Source: Acanthornis magna (Eukaryota; Chordata; Aves; Passeriformes; Acanthizidae). From it: 64,000 nt of DNA. Within the stretch, counting starts at the first letter, position 1; every line of letters begins with the position of its first letter. Below, piece after piece: positions 24,701 to 36,700 of the stretch. The notes under the pieces were generated by a model. The model was not told the DNA's origin. It searched no databases and saw only the letters and a list, made by a program, of their open reading frames with translations. Location of the stretch: the NCBI GenBank assembly GCA_036785705.1, contig JAWUZG010000032.1, positions 10,930,001 to 10,994,000 on the forward strand, given 5' to 3'. Both the position numbers and the translations under genes were made by a program.

Positions 24701-27700
24701 ATCAGATTACAAAGGTTGAACTTAAGGAGGTAGCATTTGTAACAAAGAACAAAACTGGTAAGGCCAAACCATCAGTGGGAAAGAATGTGAAGGATAGTAA
24801 GGCAGGGTTTTTAAATACCATACTGGTAGCAAGAAAGCTAGCAAAGGATGTGGCCTGCTACTCTGACGAGAAGGGGTTGGTTAATGATGCTGAGAGGCAG
24901 TAAGTGTTCAGTCTTCACTGAGAAGATCAACTAACAGTCATGGAAAAGGCTTAAGAAAAAGACAACAAAAGGGGAGAAACAGTTTAAAGAGTACTTTGGT
25001 AAAGTAGGTGTTTAGGCCTGATAAAATTGCCTGTAGAATATTTAGGGAATTGACTGAAATAATTTTAAATCTGCTAGTGAAGTTTTAAGAGCATGAGTGA
25101 ACAGAGAGGTTCTGGAACATTGAAAACCTGCAAATAAAAGGTATTGCACCATGGGCTGGCAACGGTTGTAGGTGGAGAAGAAGCAGGATTTTGTTATATT
25201 TTGATTTTACTAAGGCTTTTGATAGTCTGACATGGCACTCTGACAAGCCAGCTGGGGAAGCAGGGACAGCATGAAATTCTTATTTAATATGTTTGTGGCT
25301 GGATGGAAAATAATGTTCATCAAGTAGGTCTAAGTGTTTTACTCTCAGACTGGAAATGAGTTGCCCTGAGACTGGATTGTTCAGTATGGCTGACATGAAA
25401 GAAAAAGGGAAAATATTTATGAGATTATTGAAGGGGTGGTAAGGATGCTGGGAGAAAGGATTAGTTTTTGAACACATTTTGACAGTATCAGAAATGATTA
25501 GGGGAGAAACTGGAGTGTGATTTACCAGACCTAGTGCACAGTTCTACTTTTGTTGATGAATAAAAGAACATGTATTTATTGGATGGAGAACAAGGTGATC
25601 CAGTCCTGCAGAAGAGGGGGTGTGTGTATAGGGGGGGTGATGTCTTAAAGGTAACAGAAGGTGAAGGTTTGTAAGTAATACTGTGATACTCAAAAAAGAA
25701 GGTAAACATAATACTCAAAGGTATACACAGAGGTATTTTCTGTAAGCTGTGAGAAAGTATTCTAGTAATCTTCGCAGACTAATTAGGCATCCTGGGGAAT
25801 GCTGTGCCTGATTTTTGGCACTCATCGTAGAGCCCGTGAACGAACTGGAGAAATGCCAGGGAGAGCAGAGGGAAAGATCGGCGATCTCTCAGGAGACAAG
25901 TTCGAACCTGACAGAAGAAGATGGGCCTTCACACGAGATCAAAATAAATTGTGGAACTCCATGTCCCAGTTGTTGTGGATGGAAAATGTGATTGCAGAAA
26001 TTTAGAAGACAGAAGTCCACGAAGGATTGGCCCAGTATAAAGACACTAAGATTGCATAGGCTGGGAAGAGTACCCAAGGAAGAGTCACTGTGTACTTGTT
26101 AGTTTTTTACACTGTTCAGATGTCTGTCCTTGACTGTTGCTGGAGATGGGACCTTAGGGCAAGCAGATATTGGTTTGACCCTGGGAGTCTCTTCTACATT
26201 CTGGAAAGCATATGAGGAGAGATGGGAGCAACTGGGGTGAGGTATCAGGAGAAGCACACTATGCATCTGTTATGTACTGTTAGGTACATTAAAAGTAGCT
26301 TTAAAGAGAAAAGGATGGAAGCTAACAGTAGAGGAGTCTAAGGTGATGTCCCTTAATGGTGTCTAGAAGGAGATCCAAGCTGAAGTATTGTGTTACAGAA
26401 GTACATGTGGAGGCAGCAAGCAGTTGGGAAATTCATGAGTTTCTAGTCATACAGAGGAGATTTCTCTTTTCACGAGACTCTTATGACTATTAGCACTGCC
26501 AGTGTTGCTGGTTTCCATGCTGTGCTGTCCATGACTACCTGTTTGTGAAGGCAGAGTTGACATCCTATCAGCAGAGATTGAATAGCAAGTGCCAAGAGAT
26601 GATGCTGGTTCACCTAGATCCTCTGCAGTCCAAGTATGTGTGTAGAAAACAAGGTTAGAGTCACAGACCACTTCTTCATCTTCCTGGAGGTGTAGCTCCA
26701 GGTAGTTATTTCGTATGGTTAGGGATTTATATTGCCTTTATTTACTGATGAAGGAAGTCTCTGGTAATATTTTTATGTATTTGTGTTGTCTCAGAAAAGT
26801 TACGTGGCTTTGTCATCACAAACTTTGAATGTGTTCCAGAAGATGGAAGAAAACCAATATGAAAACAAACCTTCTTTTTTCACTCCTTCTGAGCAGAAAT
26901 TTCAGTAGATTCTGAACATGTTATTTGCAGTGAATGAGTTTGAGAGGTGACTTGACTTTGAAATTTTGCTCCAGTTACAGCAGTTGATGTGAGGAGAGTG
27001 GTATTAATACTGCCAAATGTCTGCTATGTACAGTTTTTAAGTTGGAATAAACACTGCAGCTGCTTTAAATTGCCTTAATAGTGGCTTCGTCTGTGTTTAT
27101 TTCATGGACATCAGTATAGATAGTAATGGTGACCAGTAGTGCCTTGAAAGCAGGATATGCAGATGCCTGTGAGTGTGTTTGTGTATAGTCACCAAGGGGA
27201 TGAAATGTATTTCACATTTAGTTGTGTAAAAAGGCTTAAGTCTGAGATTATTCTGAATTGTCTGTATAGTTTCACAGATGGGATCTGATGTCAAGGAAGT
27301 TTCTCTACGGTATTTAAAAGTTGCCTTCCTAACAGCTGTAAATTTATAATTCATGGCGATGTAGTTGTTTTGGAATGGTAGGCAGTGGTAATGTCATACA
27401 CATGACAAAAAGTCCATGGATGGCTCTTATGCTTGTCTCAGGAAAAAGTTGATAAGAGGCTGTACTTGAGTGTAAGCAATGGTAGTGCCTGGATAGCTTT
27501 CAGAAGGTCTCCGATTAAAAAGACTATTTAGTTTTGGAAATATGAAGCTGTTCTGTTTTCCTACCCAGCGTGCAGTGCCTTATATAAACCAGAGAGTGTT
27601 TTCTAAGTATTGTGTTCTTGCAACTGGCCGGTCTCTGACTACTCAGCTGAAAGTGGTAATAATAGTATAATCCATGGAGTTGGTTGGTTGACTTTAGAAG

Positions 27701-30700
27701 ATGAGTGAAGAATTAAATGTCTGAATGATGCTTTAAGTCTAAAAAGGTGCAGTCAGCAGGAAACATGCTACTTGCTTGGGGAAGGGATAATGGATGTGTC
27801 AGGGCAATGGAAGAGGTGCCCAGCCATCTGCCGTATCTGCTGGTCTGAGAGGGTGGGAGATGGGGTCTTTCCGCAAGGGAGGGGTCTTACAATGCTGATA
27901 GGAGAAGAGTGGCTGAACCAGTAAAAGGGACAAGCAGGGTACCACTAATCCTTTGCCATGTAAGGTAGAAAGACAGAGAATGCTGTGGTCAGAGGGCAGA
28001 GAAGAGGAAGGACAGTGCCTCTTCTGTTCATACCTTCTGGTAAATTTGCCTCTGTTCTGTTCTGGTCATGAGTGTTTCTGGATGTGCTTTCTATGGTTGG
28101 CTTTCTCACACTCTTGTGATCATGAAGATTAGGGAAAAACTTTTAAATTTAGGTGGAGAAGGGTTTTTTCCTAGTTGTCAGGAAAATATCCCTACACTCC
28201 CCATTTCAGACTGGAGCTAGAACTTGCTAGTAACTGCAGAGTATGACAAAACATAGCTTTAATCACAAAAATGCCTGGGCATGCTGCTTTTCTTCTGTTC
28301 CTAAGGGCTGTGATGCCCTGTCACTTGACCAGACCCTCAGGTGATAAACTTTGGTCCAGTTTAGATTATTCTGTCCCTTTACATCTTTCTCCATAGGCAG
28401 CTCTGCTACCTTGCCTCTCCCTCCCCTGTTATAATTTCTGAGTGCTTTTAGCCTCCAGGTTTGCAAAAATGACTGAAAAGGATAAGGGGTGGAAGCAGTA
28501 GGGAGGAGGGTAAGAACTAGCTGTGGAGGGAAGTGTGCGTAGTGCTGGCAGACTGAGTTTAGGAGGCTTTTTGGAGCAAGTTCTACCCCTTTGCTACGAG
28601 CCTGTTGGCCTTATTTGGCTTTGGATGTCAGCCCAAATGCTGACGTCCCCTGGCAGTCCCTACTGCGTGTGTTTGAGAGCTGTATTGCCCCTCCTTCTGT
28701 CATCTGGGCCAAATTGAGCCATAACAGCAATGGCTCACGCTCCGTGTTTTGGGCTATTTGTGTAACTAACCATTACTAATTTGGGTGATAGCTTTAGCGT
28801 GATAGATGAGGTGAGGAGTATAACATATTTAAAGCAAACTGCGAACTCCACAGATTTGCAGGTCTTCTTTGAAGAAAAAGTGTTTTTCACTCTCTGGACA
28901 GCTTAGGCCTTGTTTTTTTTTTTTGGGGGTTTTTTTTTGTGTTTTTGGTGTTTTTTTTGTTTTTTTTTTTGGGGGTTGGGTTTTTGGTTTTTTTTTTTTG
29001 TATAAACAAAAATAGTAGGTATTTTGGACAGGAATAAAAATCTGGAAGGACATTGAAGAACATTATTTTCTATTTAAATTATGTGAGTTTTTGAAATAGA
29101 TTCAGCAGTAGAAAAAAACTCCATTTGCCACTGCAAAGAAAATGTTTTTCTGTAAACATTCCCTAAGCATGGATATGTGAACACAGCTGCCAGAGCAAAG
29201 ATGTGACATTATTTCAGTAAATCAATATGAAGTGATTCCAGTTTTATTTTTTCTGTTCTCACCCATTACAGAGAGGGATTGAGGATATAGGTAGAAAAGT
29301 TTAAGTGAGAAAATCTGTTTGCAGCAATACCTGCCACACAAGCTAGAATATACAGTTAGTCCTGACTTTATGTAAATTACAGGCTAAAGTGCTACTTTAC
29401 TGATAATATATTGGCACAAGCTCTAGTTTACTGTGCCAGGCCATACAGTCATTTTTATAGAACCTCTGCCCTTTTTTAGGGGTGGAAACTGAAACATTTA
29501 TCACTAGTCCTAGTGGTGTCATCTCAAGAAGGGTAGCATAAGTTTCTGGGTTTGGATCAGGCCCATGCAATGGGGAGAGTTTAAGATGCCATTGTTTGTG
29601 CAATTCTCCATAAGTCTAAAAAAACCCATGCATGTTGTGTTTACGTAGAATTTTTCCTGTTTGCTGTATTGAGCATAATACTATTAGACTGACAACAAAT
29701 GGCAGGGTGGAAAAATACTTTAAAAAGATGACGGCTTCCTCCTGCCATCTATACCAGTGACATGTCACTCTCACACTGTCTTTGATTCCTCTTCTACTGG
29801 ACAATCCTAAATGCCAAGGATTCTGAGGAAAAGGAGGCAGGACAGTGTGGCATTTGTTTCCGCTGTGTTTCCATGTGTTTTCTCAATGCAGTATTTATTG
29901 AATGAATACAGTACCAGCCTCAGGAATTCTGTGAAAGAAATGGTTTTGCTAATGATGAGGAAGGAGATTTTTTTTCTTGAAGGCTCATGTGAGTTCTGCT
30001 GGTATTTTTGGTTGTTTTTTAAAACTTTCTTCAAGATTAGTCTGGAACAGTCTACTGAATTTTTCCTGTCTCCCTCTACAACCAAGTCGTGGTTCCCAGC
30101 TGGAAGCTTTCCCTAACTAATCTCTTGTGGTAGCAGAGGCCTGTGCTCTTGCCTGGTGGTTCCCTGCTATGTCCCATTGCAGTTGTGCTGGTGACTCTGC
30201 TGCAGAGAGCAGATGGAATGAGTCAGGAGGAAGTGTTTTGTGGTTTGCAGTGCTTGGTGTAGGTGGCTTAGCTGTTCTGGGCTCTTTTCTAAACCTACTT
30301 CTTCTGCTTGGAATTTGTTACCTGTAGTCATTGGCCGCTCTATTTCATAACTGAAAGGATTCTTTGCAGGGATCTGTTGAAGAAGATAGAAAGCTGTTGC
30401 CATTTCTAGGGACAGTAGACTCCAGACTTGACTGATCTCATGTGGAGGTGTTACACACTGCGTGTGGATATGTCAGCTGCGTGATAGGAGGGCTTGCAGC
30501 AGAGCAGTGCTATGTGCTAGCTGTTGGACCGTGATTAATTCCTTATAAACCTGAAATTGCTGTATAATTAAATATAACTTTAATTCATCAAGTGAACAGA
30601 AAAATTGGCGAATTTCTGCAATTCAGTATTGGCATCAAGGAAACATTTTGCCTACAGCTTTTGCTTGATCACGTCCAAAGTCATCCCTAGGCACAGTTGA

Positions 30701-33700
30701 GCAGAGCTCCAGGGAATTGAGTGCAGCTTGATAGTCTCTGAGAATATGGGAAAATCTTGCATGACAGGGGGATCCGCTACAATGCTAAAGAATTTCAGAT
30801 CTGCCCAGGCTGCTCAATTCCTAGCAAACTAATTATGTAGTGACATAAATGGGAAGATTACCTCATGCCCTGGAGCCTCTTTTATGATTTTGACTGGCTG
30901 GGAATTAGACAGTGCCCTGGGCTTTATCACAGCAGCCAGGGAGGCTGTGGCTCCCTACCGCCGCCTCAGTAGGTAAATCCTTTCAGAGTTGCACAAATGC
31001 AACTATGAAATAAATCTCCCTCCGCCCCAACTCTTTCCCCATCCACATCACATTTGTATCTAGCTCAGAACTGATGTTAGATCTCCCAGGCTTGGAAACA
31101 GGAAAGAAACCCTGCCATAAGATTTCTGGTTTTTTGCATGCCAGTTGTTCACAGAACAGGTGGAGGCAAGCAGGCACTGCCCTGATGAGAAAGCTTTGAA
31201 GTACCTGCCCTGTTAAGGTTGCTTTGCAAGCTGGTAGATGCTATGCAGGATGATGTGCAGAAGTTCCCTTTGTCACTCTGCCCTTGCAGTGCATGGGTAC
31301 CTGTGTGTTTGCACTGGCATGGGTAAAGATGGAAAGCCCCGTGGTGTGGGCTATGGCACAAATACCATTGTGCTTGGTGGCTCCCGGTGTACTTCCGAAA
31401 TCACTGCTGTAGCCATTGCTATAATTAGGTGTGTATGTTAGATTAAAGCTAGCGTTGCAGGACTTAACCATGTGCATATCCACTCAGGCACATGGTAAAT
31501 GGTTTCAATTCCTTGTTAATAACCTGTTATCAGCAGTGACAAAGGCAATTTTTTTCTGTGGTGACACAGTGTTGTGGGTTGTGGTTGTACAGACCCCAGC
31601 TTTAGCACAGCCTTCTTTCACAGTGGGAATGAAACAAGAGAAAAACTAGGCTTTTAGTGTATAACTGAGAGAAATTTCAGGATGTAACTTTGTACCACCT
31701 CTGTCACTAGTTGCCACGCATCTTGCTCCCTTTATAGTGAAATATAATGCCCTAAGAAAAATTCTTCCTACTTAACAGTAACTCACTCTGTCTTGAGTTA
31801 GGAAGACATAAGTTTCCTTTAGCTAAAATTGTCTCCCAGTGCAATTGGGCATGAGATTGTTTGGGTAGATGTTAGGTATAAATATATCAGTACGTCTAGA
31901 GGTGTTTACATTGGCTATGGATCAGGTACTCCGCAGGACTTTGTAATTCCTCTCCTGTAGCTGATAGGTGTCCTGTAGCCGTGTGTGCCGAGCAGCCTTG
32001 GCCAAGTGTGGGGGCTCCCTGCTGCTGTGAATTGGGGCAGTTTGCCCTCTCCACTGGCTATGGAGAAAAGTATTTTGCCAGACACTCCTGTCTGGAAAAC
32101 CTCAAATGCCAGTGGGGTTGCTCAGAGTTAATGACTGCATGGGTTGCTTCTTAAGTGAAGAGGAGAGAGGGATGGTATGAAAAAAAAAGGTAGATTTAAC
32201 AGCAACATAAACACGTTGTGGAAAGAACTGTGTTCCCTTGGCCCATGGTACTGCCCATGCCTGTTAAGCTTTTGAATGCCAGAATGAAGTACTGGAGTGT
32301 GCTATCCACAAACTTAATTTGTGGGATGTGAGTCATTTGGTTTAACCCAGTTTATAATTTATATAGATGGTACATGCTGGATAGCATTTTTCCTTTGGTG
32401 CTCTGGCAGCAGTCAGGACAACCTGTATTCAGTTCATAGAGATTCCTTCTGTTTGCCACTGTCACAGGAAAGAATTCATTGACTTCTAAAACTAACATTT
32501 GTTGAAGTTCAGAGGTCAAGTGATTGCTTCATCTTGGAATGCCTTAAGGTCCAGGATCAAGAAGGACATCAATAAATAAATATATTTTTTTTCTTTCTCT
32601 GTGATACAGTTGAATAAAAGATAGGTATAAACCCATTACGTTTTAAGAGCTGTAAAAACGTCTAACTGAATGGAATCAGCAGAAGAAAATACGAGTCAGC
32701 AGTGTGCCTTGGAAGCCAAAAGGGGGAACCCCATCCTTGAGGGGTGCATCAAGCACAGCATCACTAGCCGATGAAGAGAGGTGATTATCCCACTGCATTC
32801 AGCTTTGGTGCTGCCTCACCTTGAGTACTCTGTGGAGTTCTGGGCCCCAGAGTTTTAGAAGGTCCTTCAATGCATCTAGAGGAGGGCAGCAAAACTGGTG
32901 ACAGGGCTCAAAGGCATGTCCTGTGAGGAGCAGCTAAAGACTTTGGGTTTCTCTAGTCTGGCTGAGGAGCAGCTTCATTGCTATCTACAGCTTTCTGAGG
33001 AAGGGAAGTGGAGACAGAGGTGTGATCTCTTCTCCCTGGTATCCCCTGATAGGAGGTGTGGGAACACTTGAGAGCTGCACCAGGGGAGGTTCAGACTGGA
33101 TATTAGGAAGCACTTCTTTACTGACAGGGCGGTCCACCACTGGAACAGGCTTCCTAGAGATGTGGTTGATATTTGAAACCTGACAATATTTAAGAGGATT
33201 TTGGACAATGCCCTTAACAACACGCTTTAACTTCTGGTGAGCCCTGAAGTGAGCAGGCAGTTGGACTATAATATCATTGTAGGTCCCTTCCAACTGGAAT
33301 GTTCTGTTCTATTCAGTTCTATTCTCTTCTGTTCTGTAATACATGATGTAATTAGGATAAGAGCTGTGGCACTAATGGCTTCATGATGTAATGATATCCA
33401 GGAGCTTAATAGGACATTTATTTGTTTTCTGAAAATATTTGAGGCCACATTATCTAAAATAGTTAAAGCAGTAAGTTCTATTAACCTAAATATATTTATA
33501 TGTTGCTTACTTTCTCCCATTGTGACATATTTCAGTGAGGTTAATTCTGGGTGCTCCTTTGCTTAAGGGTGATAAATCCTGTGCATGGTTTCAAAAATTT
33601 TAGCCTCTATCTTGGCTGCAGAATCAATGGAAAATAATAACTTGGGTGACATAGAGGGTTGAATGGATCGTAAAAGTGTTTCAGTGTCTGTGAATGTAAA

Positions 33701-36700
33701 GAAAAATGTTCAAGGAGAGAACATGGACACCAGTCCTCACCAAACAGGAAAGTAATATTGCTGTAGGCTGGAGTTCATACTTTTGCAGCACTGCAGAAGG
33801 TATCACACATCTTCCATCAACCATGTAAGGGAAGAAGGGGAGAGTGGAAGTGTCTGGTAAAGAGGAGGCTGAGAGCCAGTGCCCACTGAAGAAGCAGCTT
33901 CAGGTTGCAGTAGAGGTAACAGCTTGCTACAGACATACTGTCACACTGCTGCTGCTTTGCTTCATAGCAGTGAAACCACAAGTAGGAGCTTACTGTTGGA
34001 GGGAATGGCCAGGATTGAGGCAGTTTTTTGATGTTTTGCTTTTCTGCAATATTGTGTAATTTAAAGTATTTTCCTTTTTTTAATTCCTTCTATTAAAGTT
34101 GTCGATCTTGATAAAAATGACTGTAGAAAGTAGTCACTAAACTGCAGAGGAGATTAGTAGATAATATCCTGGGTTTCTTTTACCTGTGAAGGAGTTGCAG
34201 AATCAACTTCTTTGCAGAAGCAGAGGGATGCCTTGGTCTTAGGGCAGTGGTACCCAAGATGGGAGTAATTTTTAAGGACAACAGTGCCAAACCATACCCT
34301 TCTTGTTCAGGTAGCCCCCAGATGGACACTGTTGGTACACTCGGACCACTATATAAGTGGAGCACTGCCTTTTAGGTTTTTTGGGGCTGTTCTGCTCTGA
34401 CTGTTGAGCAGATTTGGAATGGTAGTGATTTTAGGGAGTTGCTGAATCCAGTAGCTTGATGGCTGGGGAATGGTGTTTTGGACACCGTTCTGTTGGGGTT
34501 TCCCTCTGCTGGTGTGCGTCTGGGTTTGTGGTGATGGGTGTGTGATGGGCTGAGTGCTCCCTTGGGATTGGGCTGGCTTTTACTTGGGCTCCACATCTGC
34601 TGTCCTTCCTTTGTGCTCCTCGTGTCTGTGGAGATGAACTGCTTATCCCTTAATCTAATGGTGCCTGATAGTGGTCTTGAGGGGACTTCCTTTGGAGGAT
34701 TAACTGTGGGGAATGAGATGCTGAATGAAGTGTAAGCACAGTATGTCAATACTGACTAATGCAGCAGTTGCTCCAGGTTATGTATTTTTTAGTTTCATGT
34801 CCAGACAGCATTTGGCAGCAGTTGGTGGGACCGTAAGTGTGTGCATGCTGGCCAGCCCGTCACAACTGTTGCATGTGTGTTGGCTGGATGGTCTGTGTGC
34901 CCTGAGCTCCAGAGCTGCATCGAGAGAATTTGTTTGTCCAGTGGGTATTATGGGCAGCAAAGGAGGGAGGAGCACTGCTCTTCTAAGATGTTGATGTTTT
35001 GGTGAGTTTATGGTAATTAATCTCACAGATTTCTGACAGCGTGCTATTTCTTCTTTTTTGTTCAGATTCCTTTGGGACTCTTGTTTTTCCAGTAGTAAGT
35101 ATTTTTTTCCCTTTCTTCCTTCCTCAGAAAATGTTGACTCCCTGTAATTTACCATCAATTGGTGTTGATGATATATTTTGCATGTGATCCCACCTATTTT
35201 CACAGTCTCAAATGAATGTATTTACTGACCAATAAACCAAGGAGGTTTCAGATCAAATGCTCTGCAGCTTGTTAGAAGTAATTACAGGATTTGGGAGCTG
35301 ATTTCCACAATCAACACAAACTATCATAAAACTTCACAGAAATTTGATTTGTGGCTTTTTTTACTGGCCGATAACCTACATCTGTATTTTAGACACATTG
35401 TGAAGGCTAATTGCAGCTGAAATAATTGTGCAAAGCAATAATTGAGAAATATTAAAAATATACTTTTATACATTCTTTGTGAGGGTTTGGAAATGCACAT
35501 TCAGTGAAAGTACATTAAAAAACCCAAATGTGTATCTTGAATTATGTGTTGTGTATGAATCCTGAATTTATAATCCTGGATGTTCATCTTGAAAACCCAA
35601 TCTAAAGAGTTATGCATTTATATAAGGAAAAAAAGTTTTACCAGAGTCATCTATAAGTCTGAGTATGCCTTAATCCAGTGGGTTTAAATTCTGTTCTCAA
35701 ATAAACCATGTATCTGATTAAAAAATGTGGAAATATTTGATAGATGGATAATCAATGACAATGAGCAGCTCAACATTATGACGATTACTAGGTTGAAATG
35801 CATCTCTATGAACTATACATTAACAAACATAGAAAATTCTGTTCATTTAAAAAGAAAACTAAATTAAGAAATTCCTTAACATAATCTGGCGAGATCTTAA
35901 AATATTCAAGCACCTGAAACTAGGCAGAGGACTTTCCTCCCTCTCTTGATGCTGAAGTGATGAAAACTGACTAATTTTTTAACAGCAAGATTATTTCTTT
36001 ATTTGTGTAGCCACAGTAGACTTAGGTTTTGTCCAAAGTGTAATTTGCTGTTAGCAGAAGGTGGGTAATGAGTTTCTGGATTCAGCCTCATCTTTTCCAG
36101 AGGAAACAGTGGCTACTTTGTCTGAGGTACTCATGATGGTGGTTGGTGTAGTCAGAAGTACGTGAGATGGCCTTTTTCTCTCTTGTGTTAGGAGTGCCAA
36201 ACTGGGGATAGTAATACCATTCATTTGGGCTGTTTTGACTAAGATAAAATATTTTCACAGTGAGTTCCTCCTGCTTAGTGTTAAAAGCTGCCTTGCTCAT
36301 ACTTGCATTGAGAAACAACCCTTTAGAGAAGGAGCTGATGGGGCTGAGGTAGTTGCTACTATTGTAGCAATGGCCTTGTGGAAGTGTTGCATTAGTGCGG
36401 TTTCTGGTAGCATAGATGTCTGAAACAGAAAGTGGGTTACACTGCACCTCAGTGGTCCTAATGCACTGCCATGGCAATGCAAACGTCATTGTCTCTGACC
36501 TTTGCATCAAGTAAGGTACAATAGGCAGTTTTGTCACCATGTTTCAGGAAGGAAGGATTTTTTGAAATATAAAAAGTGTAAAAATCTAGGGAGCAACCCA
36601 TGCTATCTATCATTATTTGTGATAGGAAAGAGATACAGGAAATAGATGAGGTCTCTAAATGGCATTTACAGATTTTTATAAAGGCAATAAAAAACAATAC

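Larger units (their letters stand above)
19570..35065 (+). other. CD109: CD109 intron 2 (15.5 kb)
   Basis: The largest intron in the window. It holds a degraded CR1 (24.7-26.1 kb), a 3' CR1 copy (32.65-33.34 kb) and a T/G-rich tract (28911-29000). No other exon compatible in phase and frame was found. Reading frames inside it are not supported as genes. Confidence 0.8.

Noticed and set aside
29275..29295. Strong acceptor in intron 2 followed by a possible short exon
   Set aside because: Stop codon within four codons in the CD109 phase; no homology.
32609..32625. Another strong acceptor (CTTTCTCTGTGATACAG) with a nearby GTATAA donor
   Set aside because: In-frame TAA at the third codon; no homology.
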